Source of the DNA: Apostichopus japonicus
Lineage: Eukaryota; Echinodermata; Holothuroidea; Aspidochirotida; Stichopodidae
DNA length: 64,000 nucleotides
Assembly (NCBI RefSeq): GCF_037975245.1
Contig: NC_092579.1
Span: 253,001-317,000, forward strand
Reading direction: 5' to 3'
Shown here: positions 37,501 to 47,634 of the stretch, in pieces
How positions within the stretch are numbered: the first letter of the stretch is position 1
Layout: each line of letters begins with the position of its first letter
Position numbers and translations under genes: made by a program
Notes under the pieces: model-generated
Databases searched by the model: none
Seen by the model: only the letters and a program-made list of their open reading frames with translations
What the model was told of the DNA's origin: nothing

Positions 37501-40500
37501 CTTATGGTCGGTAGAGTTGCTGAATCATTCATTTAAACTAATGTAGTTACTACCACTCAAGTCAGAAGCTCTATTGCCCTCCTCATGATGGGTAGAGTTG
37601 CTGAATCATTCATTTAAACTAATGTAGTTACTTCCACTCAAGTCAGTAGTTTTGTTGCCTCCTTATGATGGGTAGAGTTGCTGAATCATTCATTTAAACT
37701 AATGTAGTTACTTTCGCTCAAGTCAGAAGTTCTATTGCCATCCTTATGATGGGTAGAGTTGCTGAATCATTCATTTAAACTAATGTAGTTACTTCCACTC
37801 AAGTCAGAAGTTCCATTGCCTCCTTATGATGGGTAGAGTTGCTGAATCATTCATTTAAACTACTGTAGTTACTACCACTCAAGTCAGAAGTTCTGCCTCC
37901 TTATGATGGGTAGAGTTGCTGAATCATTCATTTAAACTAATGTAGTTACTACCGCTCAAGTCAGAAGTTCTATTGCCATCCTTATGATGGGTAGAGTTGC
38001 TGAATCATTCATTTAAACTAATGTAGTTACTTCCACTCAAGTCAGAAGTTCTATTGCCATCCTTATGATGGGTAGAGTAAACTAATGTAGTTACTACCAC
38101 TCAAGTCAGAAGTTCTATTGCCATCCTTATGGTGGGTAGAGTTGCTGAATCATTCATTTAAACTAATGTAGTTACTACCACCCAAGTCAGAAGTTCTATT
38201 GCCATCCTTATGGTGGGTAGAGTTGCTGAATCATTCATTTAAACTAATGTAGTTACTACCACTCAAGTCAGAAGTTCTATTGCCATCCTTATGGTGGGTA
38301 GAGTTGCTGAATCATTCATTTAAACTAATGTAGTTACTACCACTCAAGTCAGAAGCTCTTTTGCCCTCCTTATGATGGGTAGAGTTGCTGAATCATTCAT
38401 TTAAACTAATGTAGTTACTACCACTCAAGTCAGTAGTTTTGTTGCCTCCTTATGATGGGTAGAGTTGCTGAATCATTCATTTAAACTAATGTAGTTACTT
38501 TCGCTCAAGTCAGAAGTTCTATTGCCATCCTTATGATGGGTAGAGTTGCTGAATCATTCATTTAAAATAATGTAGTTACTTCCACTCAAGTCAGAAGTTC
38601 CATTGCCTCCTTATGATGGGTAGAGTTGCGGAATCATTCATTTAAACTAATGTAGTTACTACCATTAAGTCATAAGTTCTGCCTCCTTATGATGGGTAGA
38701 GTTGCTGAATCATTCATTTAAACTAATGTAGTTACTACCGCTCAAGTCAGAAGTTCTATTGCCATCCTTATGATGGGCAGAGTTGCTGAATCATTCATTT
38801 AAACTAATGTAGTTACTTCCACTCAAGTCAGAAGTTCTATTGCCATCCTTATGATGGGTAGAGTTGCTGAATCATTCATTTAAACTAATGTAGTTACTTC
38901 CACTCAAGTCAGAAGTTCTATTGCCATCCTTATGATGGGTAGAGTTGCTGAATCATTCATCTAAACTAATGTAGTTACTACCACTCAAGTCAGAAGTTCT
39001 ATTGCCATCCTTATGATGGGCAGAGTTGCTGAATCATTCATTTAAACTAATGTAGTTACTACCACTCAAGTCAGAAGCTCTATTGCCATCCTTATGATGG
39101 GTAGAGTAAACTAATGTAGTTACTACCACTCAAGTCAGTAGTTCTATTGCCATCCTTATGATGGGCAGAGTTGCTGAATCATTCATTTAAACTAATGTAG
39201 TTACTACCACTCAAGTCAATAGTTCTATTACCATCCTTATGATGGGTAGAGTTGCTGAATCATTCATTTGTACTAATGTAGTTACTTTTGCTCAAGTCAG
39301 AAGTTCTATTGCCTCCTTATGATGGGTAGAGTTGCTGAATCATTCATTTAAACTAATGTAGTTACTACCACTCAAGTCAATAGTTCTATCACCATCCTTA
39401 TGATGGGCAGAGTTGCTGAATCATTCATTTAAACTAATGTAGTTACTACCACTCAAGTCAGAAGTTCTGCCTCCTTATGATGGGTAGAGTTGCTGAATCA
39501 TTCATTTAAACTAATGTAGTTACTACCACTCAAGTCAATAGTTCTATTGCCCTCCTTATGATGGGTAGAGTTGCTGAATCATTCAAACTAATGTAGTTAC
39601 TACCACTCAAGTCAGTAGTTTTGTTGCCTCCTTATGATGGGTAGAGTTGCTGAATCATTCATTTAAACTAATGTAGTTACTACCACTCAAGTCAGAAGTT
39701 CTATTGCCATCCTTATGGTGGGTAGAGTTGCTGAATCATTCATTTAAACTAATGTAGTTACTACCACTCAAGTCAGAAGCTCTTTTGCCCTCCTTATGAT
39801 GGGTAGAGTTGCTGAATCATTCATTTAAACTAATGTAGTTACTACCACTCAAGTCAGTAGTTTTGTTGCCTCCTTATGATGGGTAGAGTTGCTGAATCAT
39901 TCATTTAAACTAATGTAGTTACTTTCGCTCAAGTCAGAAGTTCTATTGCCATCCTTATGATGGGTAGAGTTGCTGAATCATTCATTTAAAATAATGTAGT
40001 TACTTCCACTCAAGTCAGAAGTTCCATTGCCTCCTTATGATGGGTAGAGTTGCGGAATCATTCATTTAAACTAATGTAGTTACTACCATTAAGTCATAAG
40101 TTCTGCCTCCTTATGATGGGTAGAGTTGCTGAATCATTCATTTAAACTAATGTAGTTACTACCGCTCAAGTCAGAAGTTCTATTGCCATCCTTATGATGG
40201 GCAGAGTTGCTGAATCATTCATTTAAACTAATGTAGTTACTTCCACTCAAGTCAGAAGTTCTATTGCCATCCTTATGATGGGTAGAGTTGCTGAATCATT
40301 CATTTAAACTAATGTAGTTACTTCCACTCAAGTCAGAAGTTCTATTGCCATCCTTATGATGGGTAGAGTTGCTGAATCATTCATCTAAACTAATGTAGTT
40401 ACTACCACTCAAGTCAGAAGTTCTATTGCCATCCTTATGATGGGCAGAGTTGCTGAATCATTCATTTAAACTAATGTAGTTACTACCACTCAAGTCAGAA

Positions 40501-42133
40501 GCTCTATTGCCATCCTTATGATGGGTAGAGTAAACTAATGTAGTTACTACCACTCAAGTCAGTAGTTCTATTGCCATCCTTATGATGGGCAGAGTTGCTG
40601 AATCATTCATTTAAACTAATGTAGTTACTACCACTCAAGTCAATAGTTCTATTACCATCCTTATGATGGGTAGAGTTGCTGAATCATTCATTTGTACTAA
40701 TGTAGTTACTTTTGCTCAAGTCAGAAGTTCTATTGCCTCCTTATGATGGGTAGAGTTGCTGAATCATTCATTTAAACTAATGTAGTTACTACCACTCAAG
40801 TCAATAGTTCTATCACCATCCTTATGATGGGCAGAGTTGCTGAATCATTCATTTAAACTAATGTAGTTACTACCACTCAAGTCAGAAGTTCTGCCTCCTT
40901 ATGATGGGTAGAGTTGCTGAATCATTCATTTAAACTAATGTAGTTACTACCACTCAAGTCAATAGTTCTATTGCCCTCCTTATGATGGGTAGAGTTGCTG
41001 AATCATTCAAACTAATGTAGTTACTACCACTCAAGTCAGTAGTTTTGTTGCCTCCTTATGATGGGTAGAGTTGCTGAATCATTCATTTAAACTAATGTAG
41101 TTACTTTCGCTCAAGTCAGAAGTTATATTGCCATAATTATGATGGGCAGAGTTGCTGAATCATTCATTTAAACTAATGTAGTTACTACCACTCAAGTCAA
41201 TAGTTCTATTGCCCTCCTTATGATGGGTAGAGTTGCTGAATCATTCAAACTAATGTAGTTACTTCCACTCAAGTCAGAAGCTCTTTTGCCATCCTTATGA
41301 TGGGTAGAGTAAACTAATGTAGTTACTACCACTCAAGTCAGTAGTTCTATTGCCATTATGATGGGTAGTTGCTGAATCATTCATTTACACTAATGTAGTT
41401 ATTACCACTCAAGTCAGTAGTTCTTTTGCCATCCTTATGATAGGCAGAGTTGCTGAATCATTCATTTAAACTACTGTAGTTACTACCACTCAAGTCAGAA
41501 GTTCTATTGCCATCCTTATGATGGGTAGAGTTGCTGAATCTAGGGACATCAGTGTGTTTAAGTCATATAATATTCATCCCTCCTAATATATGGACATCAG
41601 TGCCTTCAAGTCATTACAATACCTGCTTGCCTATCCCAGGAAATTTGAACATCTCACGACATGTAATCAAACTGCAAAAAATTAATTTTCTTCATTTAAT
41701 TTTGTTTTTGATTGACCTTTATTTGTTCAGGTTCTCACCAGGAGGAAGCATACCAAAGTTAAATGATGTTATGGTTACACCTTTAAGCATTAGAATGGAG
41801 AGGTGGTGCACCAAGGCCTGTCAGCAGAGGATGGATACATACCAGTTAATGAGTGTTGTTTCTCACACTGGATCCTCTAGCTCCAGTGGTCATTATCTTT
41901 CCTATGTCCGAGTACCCAAGCTGAAAGCTGTGTGCACACAAGATAGTAAATCCAGGGAGAGTCCACAACCAGTGGATCAATATGAATGGGTGCTGTTCGA
42001 TGATGACCAAGTATCTGCCTTATCAGAGCAAGAATTTGAAAGCTGCATCAACCAACCGTCTGAATCTCAGGAATTATTTGATACCCCATACCTCTTATTT
42101 TACTCTCGTGTGACGACGGAGAAAAATGACTGA
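10415..42133 (+). CDS. USP1: Ubiquitin carboxyl-terminal hydrolase 1 (USP1-like deubiquitinase), complete six-exon gene
   Basis: Coding exons 10415-10509, 26920-27286, 30951-31051, 32326-33230, 36721-36913 and 41731-42133 have GT-AG borders and compatible phases (2, 0, 2, 1, 2). They join to 2064 nt, or 687 residues (human USP1 is 785). The family is a cysteine protease that, with WDR48/UAF1, removes monoubiquitin from FANCD2 and PCNA in the nucleus. Visible features: a basic N-terminus PPRKRAKLSLKF like the vertebrate FANCD2-recognition segment; Cys box NIGNTCYLNS with Cys82; EGYLQHDAQE at 195-204; a lysine-rich insert (about 210-420); zinc-ligand pairs Cys444/447 and Cys519/522; VVHLKRF at 542-548; His box SSGHY with His608; and FDDD with Asp644 as likely catalytic acid. 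The segment between His608 and Asp644 is only 35 residues and has no Gly-Gly, unlike vertebrate USP1. Each intron carries a minisatellite. The gene is convergent with the secreted-protein gene ending at 49977. Confidence 0.93.
10610..25032. repeat. 14.4-kb satellite array, 58/61-bp units, in USP1 intron 1
   Basis: Head-to-tail units combine TTGTTTATAGTAGATTGCTA, ACTTATGAAGGGATGTAAGT and GGCAGTGGTCCTTTCTTG (58 bp). A 61-bp variant has TTAACATTG in place of TTGTTG. Length divided by unit gives about 240 copies; I did not count them individually. Private variants recur at fixed offsets: AGTGGTAGTGG at 14771, 18384, 21463 and 24068, and CTAAATTATG at 15105, 18718, 21797 and 24402. Both sets show steps of 3613, 3079 and 2605 bp, so the array grew by kilobase-scale duplications. 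No open frame of note occurs. The array ends abruptly at CTTTCT|AGGAAGG. Confidence 0.97.
25073..25250. mobile_element. Degenerate relative of the TAGGGATGCAC element
   Basis: Starts TAGGGATGCACATGATTTGG and continues with GGCCAG, CTGGATT and GGCTGGATTTT words resembling decayed CCGGCCGGATTTT motifs of the intact copies nearby. No right end is resolved. G-runs at about 25216-25245 follow. Confidence 0.35.
25428..26243. mobile_element. Non-autonomous hAT-type element, copy B (816 bp, inverted)
   Basis: Ends TCGGGATGCACCGG and CCGGTGCATCCCTA are inverted repeats. The flanks are a perfect 8-bp duplication, GTGTAAAA, at 25420-25427 and 26244-26251, the hallmark of hAT insertions. The orientation is opposite to copies A and C: the palindrome GGATCCAAAAATTTGGATCC lies at its right end. 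The interior matches copy A with internal deletion and has no transposase frame. It inserted into one unit of a 70-bp tandem repeat. Confidence 0.9.
26244..26440. repeat. 70-73-bp tandem repeat, about three copies
   Basis: Units contain CTGCTTTTAAGGCTACAGTG, TAAAACTCCACCAATATACT and CAGGCCTCCTGTAGGGCATT. GTGTAAAA recurs at 26244, 26317 and 26387. A further partial unit lies just left of copy B (about 25402-25427), so the element split this array. Confidence 0.8.
26441..26919. other. 3' end of USP1 intron 1
   Basis: Unique AT-rich sequence ending in the exon 2 acceptor at 26919. Small open frames at 26624-26862 lack homology and splice context. Confidence 0.6.
26920..27286 (+). CDS. USP1: USP1 coding exon 2 (catalytic Cys box)
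   Basis: The acceptor TCTACTTTGTAG is followed by TTCTGTGGATG; its first base completes Gly32. The exon encodes a variable acidic and threonine-rich stretch, then PYVGFYNIGNTCYLNSVLQ, which holds the nucleophile Cys82. It ends in LLKEMHK at an AAG|GTATGC donor, phase 0. The 16.4-kb intron before it contains the 14.4-kb satellite array. Confidence 0.95.
27287..30131. other. USP1 intron 2, mostly unique sequence
   Basis: AT-rich intron sequence with no coding exon. It holds the hAT-type copy C (29043-29507) and, near 29760-29860, a decayed relative (AAGGATGCACCAGAATC followed by CTGGCTGGAT). Confidence 0.6.
29043..29507. mobile_element. Non-autonomous hAT-type element, copy C (465 bp)
   Basis: Ends TAGGGATGCACCGG and CCGGTGCATCCCTA are perfect 14-bp inverted repeats. 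An exact 8-bp target duplication, CTAGTAAC, lies at 29035-29042 and 29508-29515. Near the left end is the perfect palindrome GGATCCAAATTTTTGGATCC; near the right end is ACTATCCGGCCGGATAGT. Most of the interior of copy A is deleted. It lies in USP1 intron 2, in the same orientation as copy A. Confidence 0.93.
30132..30441. repeat. 26-bp minisatellite of tandem hairpins in USP1 intron 2
   Basis: About twelve near-identical units of AAGATTGT plus GAGGTACTACTGTACCTC. The 18-nt part is an inverted repeat, GAGGTAC and GTACCTC around a 4-nt loop, so each unit can fold alone and the arms can also pair between units. The last two units have lost part of the symmetry. Confidence 0.93.
30442..30950. other. 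3' part of USP1 intron 2
   Basis: Unique sequence with a run of 17 C at 30742-30758 and a weak GGCCAGATT/AATCTGGC echo of the hAT-type ends at 30821-30850. It ends at the exon 3 acceptor. Confidence 0.5.
30951..31051 (+). CDS. USP1: USP1 coding exon 3
   Basis: The acceptor TTCATTTTAAG precedes GTCTTTGAG. It encodes VFEFMRDKEDNFILMPSPDT through LVLEALR. Vertebrate USP1 has a comparable helical segment ending LLNTLRELNPMYEGY, so LEALR|TVNPMFEGY joins correctly to exon 4. The donor AAG|GTATGT at 31052 is also the first unit of the 23-bp array that follows. Use of any downstream GTATGT would read into TAG or shift the frame. Confidence 0.9.
31052..31994. repeat. 23-bp minisatellite starting at the exon 3 splice donor
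   Basis: Units are GTATGTAGACCTGCT plus GATGATGG (23 bp), with shortened 15- and 12-bp units interspersed. The first unit begins exactly at the exon 3 donor, so each later unit repeats a GG|GTATGT donor-like sequence. Because 23 is not a multiple of three and the antisense strand has no stop in the unit, long antisense open frames (31021-32004 and 31047-32165) arise. They are artefacts. Confidence 0.95.
31995..32325. other. Remainder of USP1 intron 3
   Basis: Unique AT-rich sequence leading to the polypyrimidine tract and AG of the exon 4 acceptor. No other feature seen. Confidence 0.6.
32326..33230 (+). CDS. USP1: USP1 coding exon 4 (QHDAQE box, lysine-rich insert, first zinc-ligand pair)
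   Basis: The acceptor TTTCCTCTCAG precedes AACTGTCAATCC. The exon encodes TVNPMFEGYLQHDAQELL, then a long low-conservation insert rich in Ser, Lys and Arg. The insert contains TNQPTIFSKL (359-368), resembling KQPSILSKF of vertebrate USP1. The core resumes at LFQGSLVLRTKCMECENYTE, with Cys444 and Cys447, and EEFQDISVPV. The donor TGTG|GTAGGA leaves one base, giving an Asp codon with exon 5. Confidence 0.95.
33259..35961. repeat. 35-bp minisatellite in USP1 intron 4
   Basis: Units are CTGTTGTTCTGCTGAATGCT plus ACTGTGTTTGCTCAA, with variants CTCTA/CACAA and TTTTTCAGCTG for TGTTCTGCTG. At 35 bp per unit the array holds about 77 copies. It starts about 30 bp after the exon 4 donor. Variant blocks recur, for example a shortened GTTCTGCTACTG junction at 33595, 34182 and 35049, showing block duplication. 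The TGTTTTTCAGCTG variants look like splice acceptors. Confidence 0.95.
35962..36720. other. Remainder of USP1 intron 4
   Basis: Unique sequence with no recognised feature apart from the exon 5 acceptor at its end. Small open frames on both strands lack support. Confidence 0.55.
36721..36913 (+). CDS. USP1: USP1 coding exon 5 (second zinc-ligand pair, HLKRF)
   Basis: The acceptor TTTTTTTCTTCAG precedes ATGTGACTTT. It encodes SLDWALSEFTLGERL, then KYFCDSCLHLTEAERFLLF with Cys519 and Cys522, and DVMVVHLKRFSALSH. Vertebrate USP1 has KYFCENCHHYTEAERSLLF at the same place. The donor CAC|GTAAGT is strong. The 81-bp intron array starts immediately at this donor. Confidence 0.95.
36914..41540. repeat. 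81-bp minisatellite filling USP1 intron 5
   Basis: Units include GTTGCTGAATCATTCATTTA, AACTAATGTAGTTACTACCA, CTCAAGTCAGAAGTTCTATT and GCCATCCTTATGATGGGTAG. At 81 bp per unit there are about 57 copies, with short variants. The first unit starts at the exon 5 donor: GTAAGTAGTTTTGTTGCC corresponds to GTCAGTAGTTTTGTTGCC in later units. A 1424-bp superunit is duplicated: AGAAGCTCTT recurs at 38351 and 39775, and ACCATTAAGT at 38661 and 40085. The array ends about 190 bp before exon 6. Confidence 0.95.
41731..42133 (+). CDS. USP1: USP1 coding exon 6 (His and Asp boxes, stop)
   Basis: The acceptor TTATTTGTTCAG precedes GTTCTCACC. It encodes FSPGGSIPKLNDVMVTPL, then VVSHTGSSSSSGHYLSYV with catalytic His608. 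After a short Ser/Gln linker comes YEWVLFDDDQVS with Asp644, then TPYLLFYSRV and a TGA stop. The frame is open from the His box to the stop, so the usual large vertebrate insert is absent here rather than hidden in a missed exon. Confidence 0.95.
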
Positions 42134-42563
42134 ACAAATTTGATTGTTTGGATTTGTTTTAATCCTGCACCAGTGTACAAACTCCCTCATTCAGAGGATA
42201 TCATTAGCTGGTCCCAGTTAATATTCAACAATACATTGGGCTTCCCCTTTTATGCCAAATTACCCCAATTAAGTCTAACACATTGCTTCATTCACTTTGC
42301 AAGCATTTTCAAAGATGCTAAAGGATTGTCAACCTTGTCCAAGGGATTGTGAACAACCTGGTGAAATTTCAAGCTATGTTAGCATTTGATAATAATGCAG
42401 ATGTAACAGTTTCAGCCCAAGCAGCCGCATTAAAATGAGGCTTATGATCAGTGATGAGTTGTAGTTTTATGTTTCACTTGAATACTAAGTATTGCAAATA
42501 TTTATTTCAAGATAAATCAGTGACTTCAAACCATGTCAAATAGCTTGTCTGATTATCTTAATG

Positions 42564-42710
42564 AATAAATTGAAAGTCGCTGCAAATTTTCTAATCTTGA
42601 TAGGCTGTTCTTTTGTGAATAAATGTTCTTTGATTCTTTGCTGAAGGCCAAAGGTATCAATGTGATGGTGTGTGCATATATGAATGGGTGTAAATGTGTG
42701 TGTGTGAGGC
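42564..42710 (+). terminator. Probable USP1 polyadenylation region
   Basis: AATAAA occurs at 42564-42569 and again at 42618-42623, about 430-490 bp after the stop. A T-rich stretch follows, then a strongly GT-rich tract at 42660-42710, resembling a downstream GU-rich element. Which site is used cannot be told from sequence. Confidence 0.55.
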
Positions 42711-42859
42711 CTAAGCATGTAACATAACAGAAAAGGTACATATTGGATGATTTCTTGCACTTTGGGCACAAGAAATTGGTGGAGGTCAAAGGTAATTTGT
42801 GGTCAACAGAGGTCAAAAATTGGAAAGCTTGGAAGAATTTCAAACTTTGTAGACACCAA

Positions 42860-43870
42860 CATCTACAATAGATCATTGCAAACCTCAGTATGCATGTACA
42901 ACAATAATAGCAAACCTCACTCAGCATGGACAACAATAAATGCAAAGTTTATTCTAGCATGTACAACAGGGTGATGCAAATGTTAGTTCAGGTGTATAAC
43001 ATTTGATTGCAAACCTTGGTCCAGCTTATGCACAGGTGATCACAAATCTTAGTCCAACATGTATAACAGATAATGGCAAACCTCAGTCTGCATAAACAAC
43101 GGAAACAGTAATTGCAAACTGTTTTCCTGTGTGTACCAATGATTGCAACCATTATTCTGCATAAACAACAATGGCAAACCTCAGCCTGCATGTACAACAA
43201 TAATAGCAAACCTCAGTCTGCATGCACAACAATAGCAAACCTCAGTCTGCATGCACAACAATAATGGCAAACCTCAGTCTGCATGCACAACAATAATGGC
43301 AAACCTCAGTCTGCATGCACAACAATAATGGCAAACCTCAGTCTGCATGCACAACAATAGCAAATCTCAGTCTGCATGTACAACAATAATAGCAAACCTC
43401 AGTGTTCATGCACAACAATAGCAAACCTCCGCATATACAACAATATTAGCAAACCTCAGTCTGCCTGCACAACAATAATAGCAAACCTCAATCTGCGTGC
43501 ACAAAAATAGCAAACCTCAGTCTGCATGCACAACAATAGCAAACCTCAGTCTGCATGCACACCAATAGCAAACCTCAGCCTGCATGCACACCAATAGCAA
43601 ACCTCAGCCTGCATGTACAACAATAGCAAACCTCAGCCTGCATGTACAACAATAATAGCAAACCTCAGTCTGCATGTACAACAATAATAGCAAACCTCAG
43701 TCTGCATGCACAACAATAGCAAACCTCAGTCTGCCCGTACAACAACAGCAAACCTCAGTCTGCATGTACAACAATAATGGCAAATCTCTGTCTACATGTA
43801 CAAAGATAATAGCAAACCTCAGTTATCTGCATATACAACAGACACAGTAAATGCAAAGTTTAAGGCCAAC
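42860..43870. repeat. 29/32-bp minisatellite downstream of USP1
   Basis: Units are ACAACAATAGCAAACCTCAG plus TCTGCATGC, with an optional extra ATA. The edges are diverged and the centre (about 43180-43700) is more regular. It lies in the convergent intergenic space beyond the likely USP1 poly(A) region. Confidence 0.85.
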
Positions 43871-45420
43871 ATGTACAACAGGTGATTTCCAATCGGAGTC
43901 TCAACTCGTACATAGTTTGTTGCAAAACTTACTTCTTATCAATTCTGAGTGGTGTCAGCATTCTATTTTCTTATGGATGTGATGTCTGAGTCTGTTGAGT
44001 TTTGCAGTATCAATATGCTCTAGGCAATTTGTTGATTCTGAAGAGTGATTAGTAATCAATGTTGTTGAGGAGTTAAAGTCCCATAAAGTGCTTCACAATT
44101 AATCCCCTTTTACCGTTCAGTTCAGTACCAGAAATGCAATCATCTTCTCACTATTAGAATACTTTGTAGTAATATTTGAAGTAGGAGGATGGTTAGGAAC
44201 CATGTCTATTCAGCATGGACTACTCAGAACCAATGACTTACACTAGTGTGATGCAGGATCAATACTTTTCTTTTAATATGCAAATGAACTTGTATCCTTT
44301 GTCGCAAGATAACTTGTTTTTAATAATTGGAACAAAATATATATTTAAATTCTTTTCTTAAAATAAAATTGTTATCTTGACGATAAGATTCCAGTGTTTT
44401 CTTTTGAAAAGTAACAACATAAATGGAGTAGATTCATAGTTTCTCCCATGGATGACAGATTGAGAAGCATAAACATCAAATGGAATTGGTAAGTGGGTGT
44501 ATTTTCCCTCGGATTAAAGGCAAAATGTGGAGAGGGGATCCCCCAGCAATAACAGAACGCAAAATGTAAAAAGTGCATTTGAGGTTTGGATGAGGTAAGT
44601 AGCTGGATCTTTTTCGAGTGAATAGTAAGTTTCTAAAGATTGTTGTTTCACTATCAAACTTGAATTGACTTTTTACATCCCAAAATCAGCCAGAGAGATT
44701 CAAGAGTTTTAACAGCACAACTTTTCCGTTAGACCTATAAATTCTAGTTGAAATTTACCACAGAATATAGCTTTAAAAGGGGAGGGACCCTCTACATGGA
44801 GTTGGCTTCAAAGACCCCAGGGGCACACCGCCTCCATTATAGATTTTTTGATTTGCCCCTGAGTTTTCCATTAAGTTCCATGCCTCTATCTGAACCAACT
44901 GGGGATTTCAAATTTGGCGGTATTGCTGCCCTCCCCAAATCCACTTTAGAAAAACTGGGCACCCCACTGATTACACCTTCAGTAACTCAAAAATTAGGAC
45001 ATATATAATTGTACTTTCAAAATTTACACTTTTCTATGAGCAGTCGAAAACGTTAAAAGATAGAATACAGATAAACAATCAAGCATTATCCTAACAATTA
45101 TTTGATTGACTGTGAGTGTTGACTGGTCCTGAGTCAAAAACTCAATGGTAATCAAATATGATAATTTTTCAGTGTGAACAGTATTTAACTCAGGCCTAAG
45201 TTGATGCACTATACAATGCACTGGTCGAAGTTTGATGCCTTTACCACAGCAATAAAAAGTGTTAAACCCTACTTGACACCAGCTGCTTTAAAGACTTTGT
45301 CACAAAGTGAAGTGCCAAAATATAAGTCAATTATAAGTAAAAATATCTCTATCCAGTGCTTATATTTGGTTACTTGTGTCAGCACATTTGCTACTTGTTT
45401 GTAACAAATTAAAGCAATTT
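43871..45420. other. Intergenic, no feature recognised
   Basis: AT-rich unique sequence. An 86-codon open frame at 44748-45008 has no recognisable domain, no splice partners and no start context I can defend. Confidence 0.5.
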
Positions 45421-46262
45421 TATCCTAAAATGTTTCTTTGTATCATATTAGGACAGTAAGTGTCACTAATCCAAGGCTGAGTTAAATGTTTCTTTCTGTC
45501 ATATTAGAACATCTAAGATAGTATGTGTATCTCCTCCGAGACTGAGTTAAATGTTTCTTTCTGTCATATTAGAACATCTAAGATAGTATGTGTATCTCCT
45601 CCGAGGCTGAGTTAAATGTTTCTTTCTGTCATATCAGAACATCTAAGATAGTATGTGTATCTCCTCCGAGGCTGAGTTAAATGTTTCTTTCTGTCATATT
45701 AGAACATCTAAGATAGTATGTGTATCTCCTCCGAGGCTGAGTTAAATGTTTCTTTCTGTTATATCAGAACATCTAAGATAGTATGTGTATCTCCTCCGAG
45801 GCTGAGTTAAATGTTTCTTTCTGTCATATTAGAACATCTAAGATAGTATGTGTATCTCCTCCGAGGCTGAGTTAAATGTTTCTTTCTGTCATATCAGAAC
45901 ATCTAAGATAGTATGTGTATCTCCTTCAAGGCTGAGTTAAATGTTTCTTTCTGTCATATCAGAACATCTAAGATAGTATGTGTATCTCCTTCAAGGCTGA
46001 GTTAAATGTTTCTTTCTGTCATATCAGAACATCTAAGATAGTATGTGTATCTCCTCCGAGGCTGAGTTAAATGTTTCTTTCTGTCATATCAGAACATCTA
46101 AGATAGTATGTGTAACTCCTCCGAGGCCGAGTTAAATGTTTCTTTCTGTCATATCAGAACATCTAAGATAGTATGTGTATCTCCTTCAAGGCTGAGTTAA
46201 ATGTTTCTTTCTGTCATATTAGAACATCTAGAATAGTATGTGTATCTCCTCCAAGGCTGAGT
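45421..46262. repeat. 65-bp minisatellite, about 13 copies
   Basis: Units contain ATGTTTCTTTCTGTCATATT, AGAACATCTAAGATAGTATG and TGTATCTCCTCCGAGGCTGA. Copies differ at few positions (TATT/TATC, CCGAGG/TCAAGG). It is intergenic between the two convergent genes. Confidence 0.93.
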
Positions 46263-47634
46263 CCCTTATTAGCTTCAGTGTATATACCCTTTGAAGAAGA
46301 CTAAGTGTGCATTATTATTGCAATTCATAGTGTTCATGGCACAAATTTGCATGTGAGGGGGAGGGGCATCTCCTTACACCCCTTCCCCATTTGCAGATCA
46401 CATGTATGATGACCAGGAATTACATCAGGAAAAGTTGGGAGCTATGCACTATAATGATGCTGGTGTTTCTTCTCTACAGTCCAGTGTATGGTACTTCAAA
46501 ATTCAATCATTTACACACTAGCGTCTTGCCGTTTTGCATTATACTAGACATATAATTACAAATGCACCAATCACAGGGAACCCTGGTCTCTTTGTTTCTT
46601 TGTATAGGTCTGGTCCTGAGATGGCTGAATAATTTAGGTTTTACTGTATATATCCACAAAGAAAGTATCACCACAGACAATTTGCCATCAATCCTTTCAT
46701 CACCTTTAGCTTCTACTGCACTGTTTAGATATAAAATGAGTTTAAAATAAATACAAGTTTAGTCAGATGGAGACTTTTGCCCAAAAAAGTATATATATAG
46801 TTATTGATCCCACAATTTTACTCTTTTATTCAAGAAAATTCATAACAATCCCTCAAACTCAAAATGCATTTGTAACATTTGTAACAAGTACATGGCATGC
46901 ACAGATCTTCACAGTTTGGAAGCTATTACTGTACTATGCAACAACAACAAACAAAGTGCAGCCTTGAAACCTGGATGTATTTTAATCTCAAATTGGGCAG
47001 AAGTTTGGTTCATATAACCTTACCATAAATTGATGGATTATGTCAACATTAGCAAATAAATGGCTTTCAATAATTTTTCATAACTGAGCAGGGATTTTAA
47101 TGTTGATTTGTTATCTTTGGAAAAGTTTTTTAAATGCTTTAAATTACAGATTGAGGATCAGTTACAGCAAAATATGAAAACTTGAAGAACAGTTTTCTCT
47201 TGAGCCAAAATTGGACCCCAGGGAAAACTACCTCATTTGTTTTAATTAAGTCAGCCTATTATTTGATAAGAGAAAACCCAATTTAAAACAGTGATAACTC
47301 CTATATCGTACTTATTAAACAATTCATGAGGTAATATATATGAGCACTTTATAGACCAGAAGAGAAGCAAGATTAATTGGTCCAAAAGATGTATAGCTAC
47401 AGGAAACTCAAAACTTCTCAATAATAAAAGTAAATAATCTCCATTCCTCTATCTGTATTTGTTAATATATTATTAATTTAAAATTATTTCTAGACAGAGC
47501 TAAGAACATTGTTTATCTACATATTGTACAGTTAAAATCAAATTTAACAACTAAATTTTGATGCAACATTATCACACATTTTATCACTGGATCCATGATG
47601 AAATGTTATTATAAACTTTATTACCGTACATGAA
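46263..47634. other. Intergenic, no feature recognised
   Basis: AT-rich unique sequence with only short unsupported open frames. Confidence 0.5.

Noticed and set aside
42988-43209. Antisense Cys-rich open frame
   Set aside because: It is a translation of the degenerate 29/32-bp minisatellite.
44748-45008. 86-codon open frame
   Set aside because: No recognisable domain, no phased splice partners and no supporting context between the two convergent genes.
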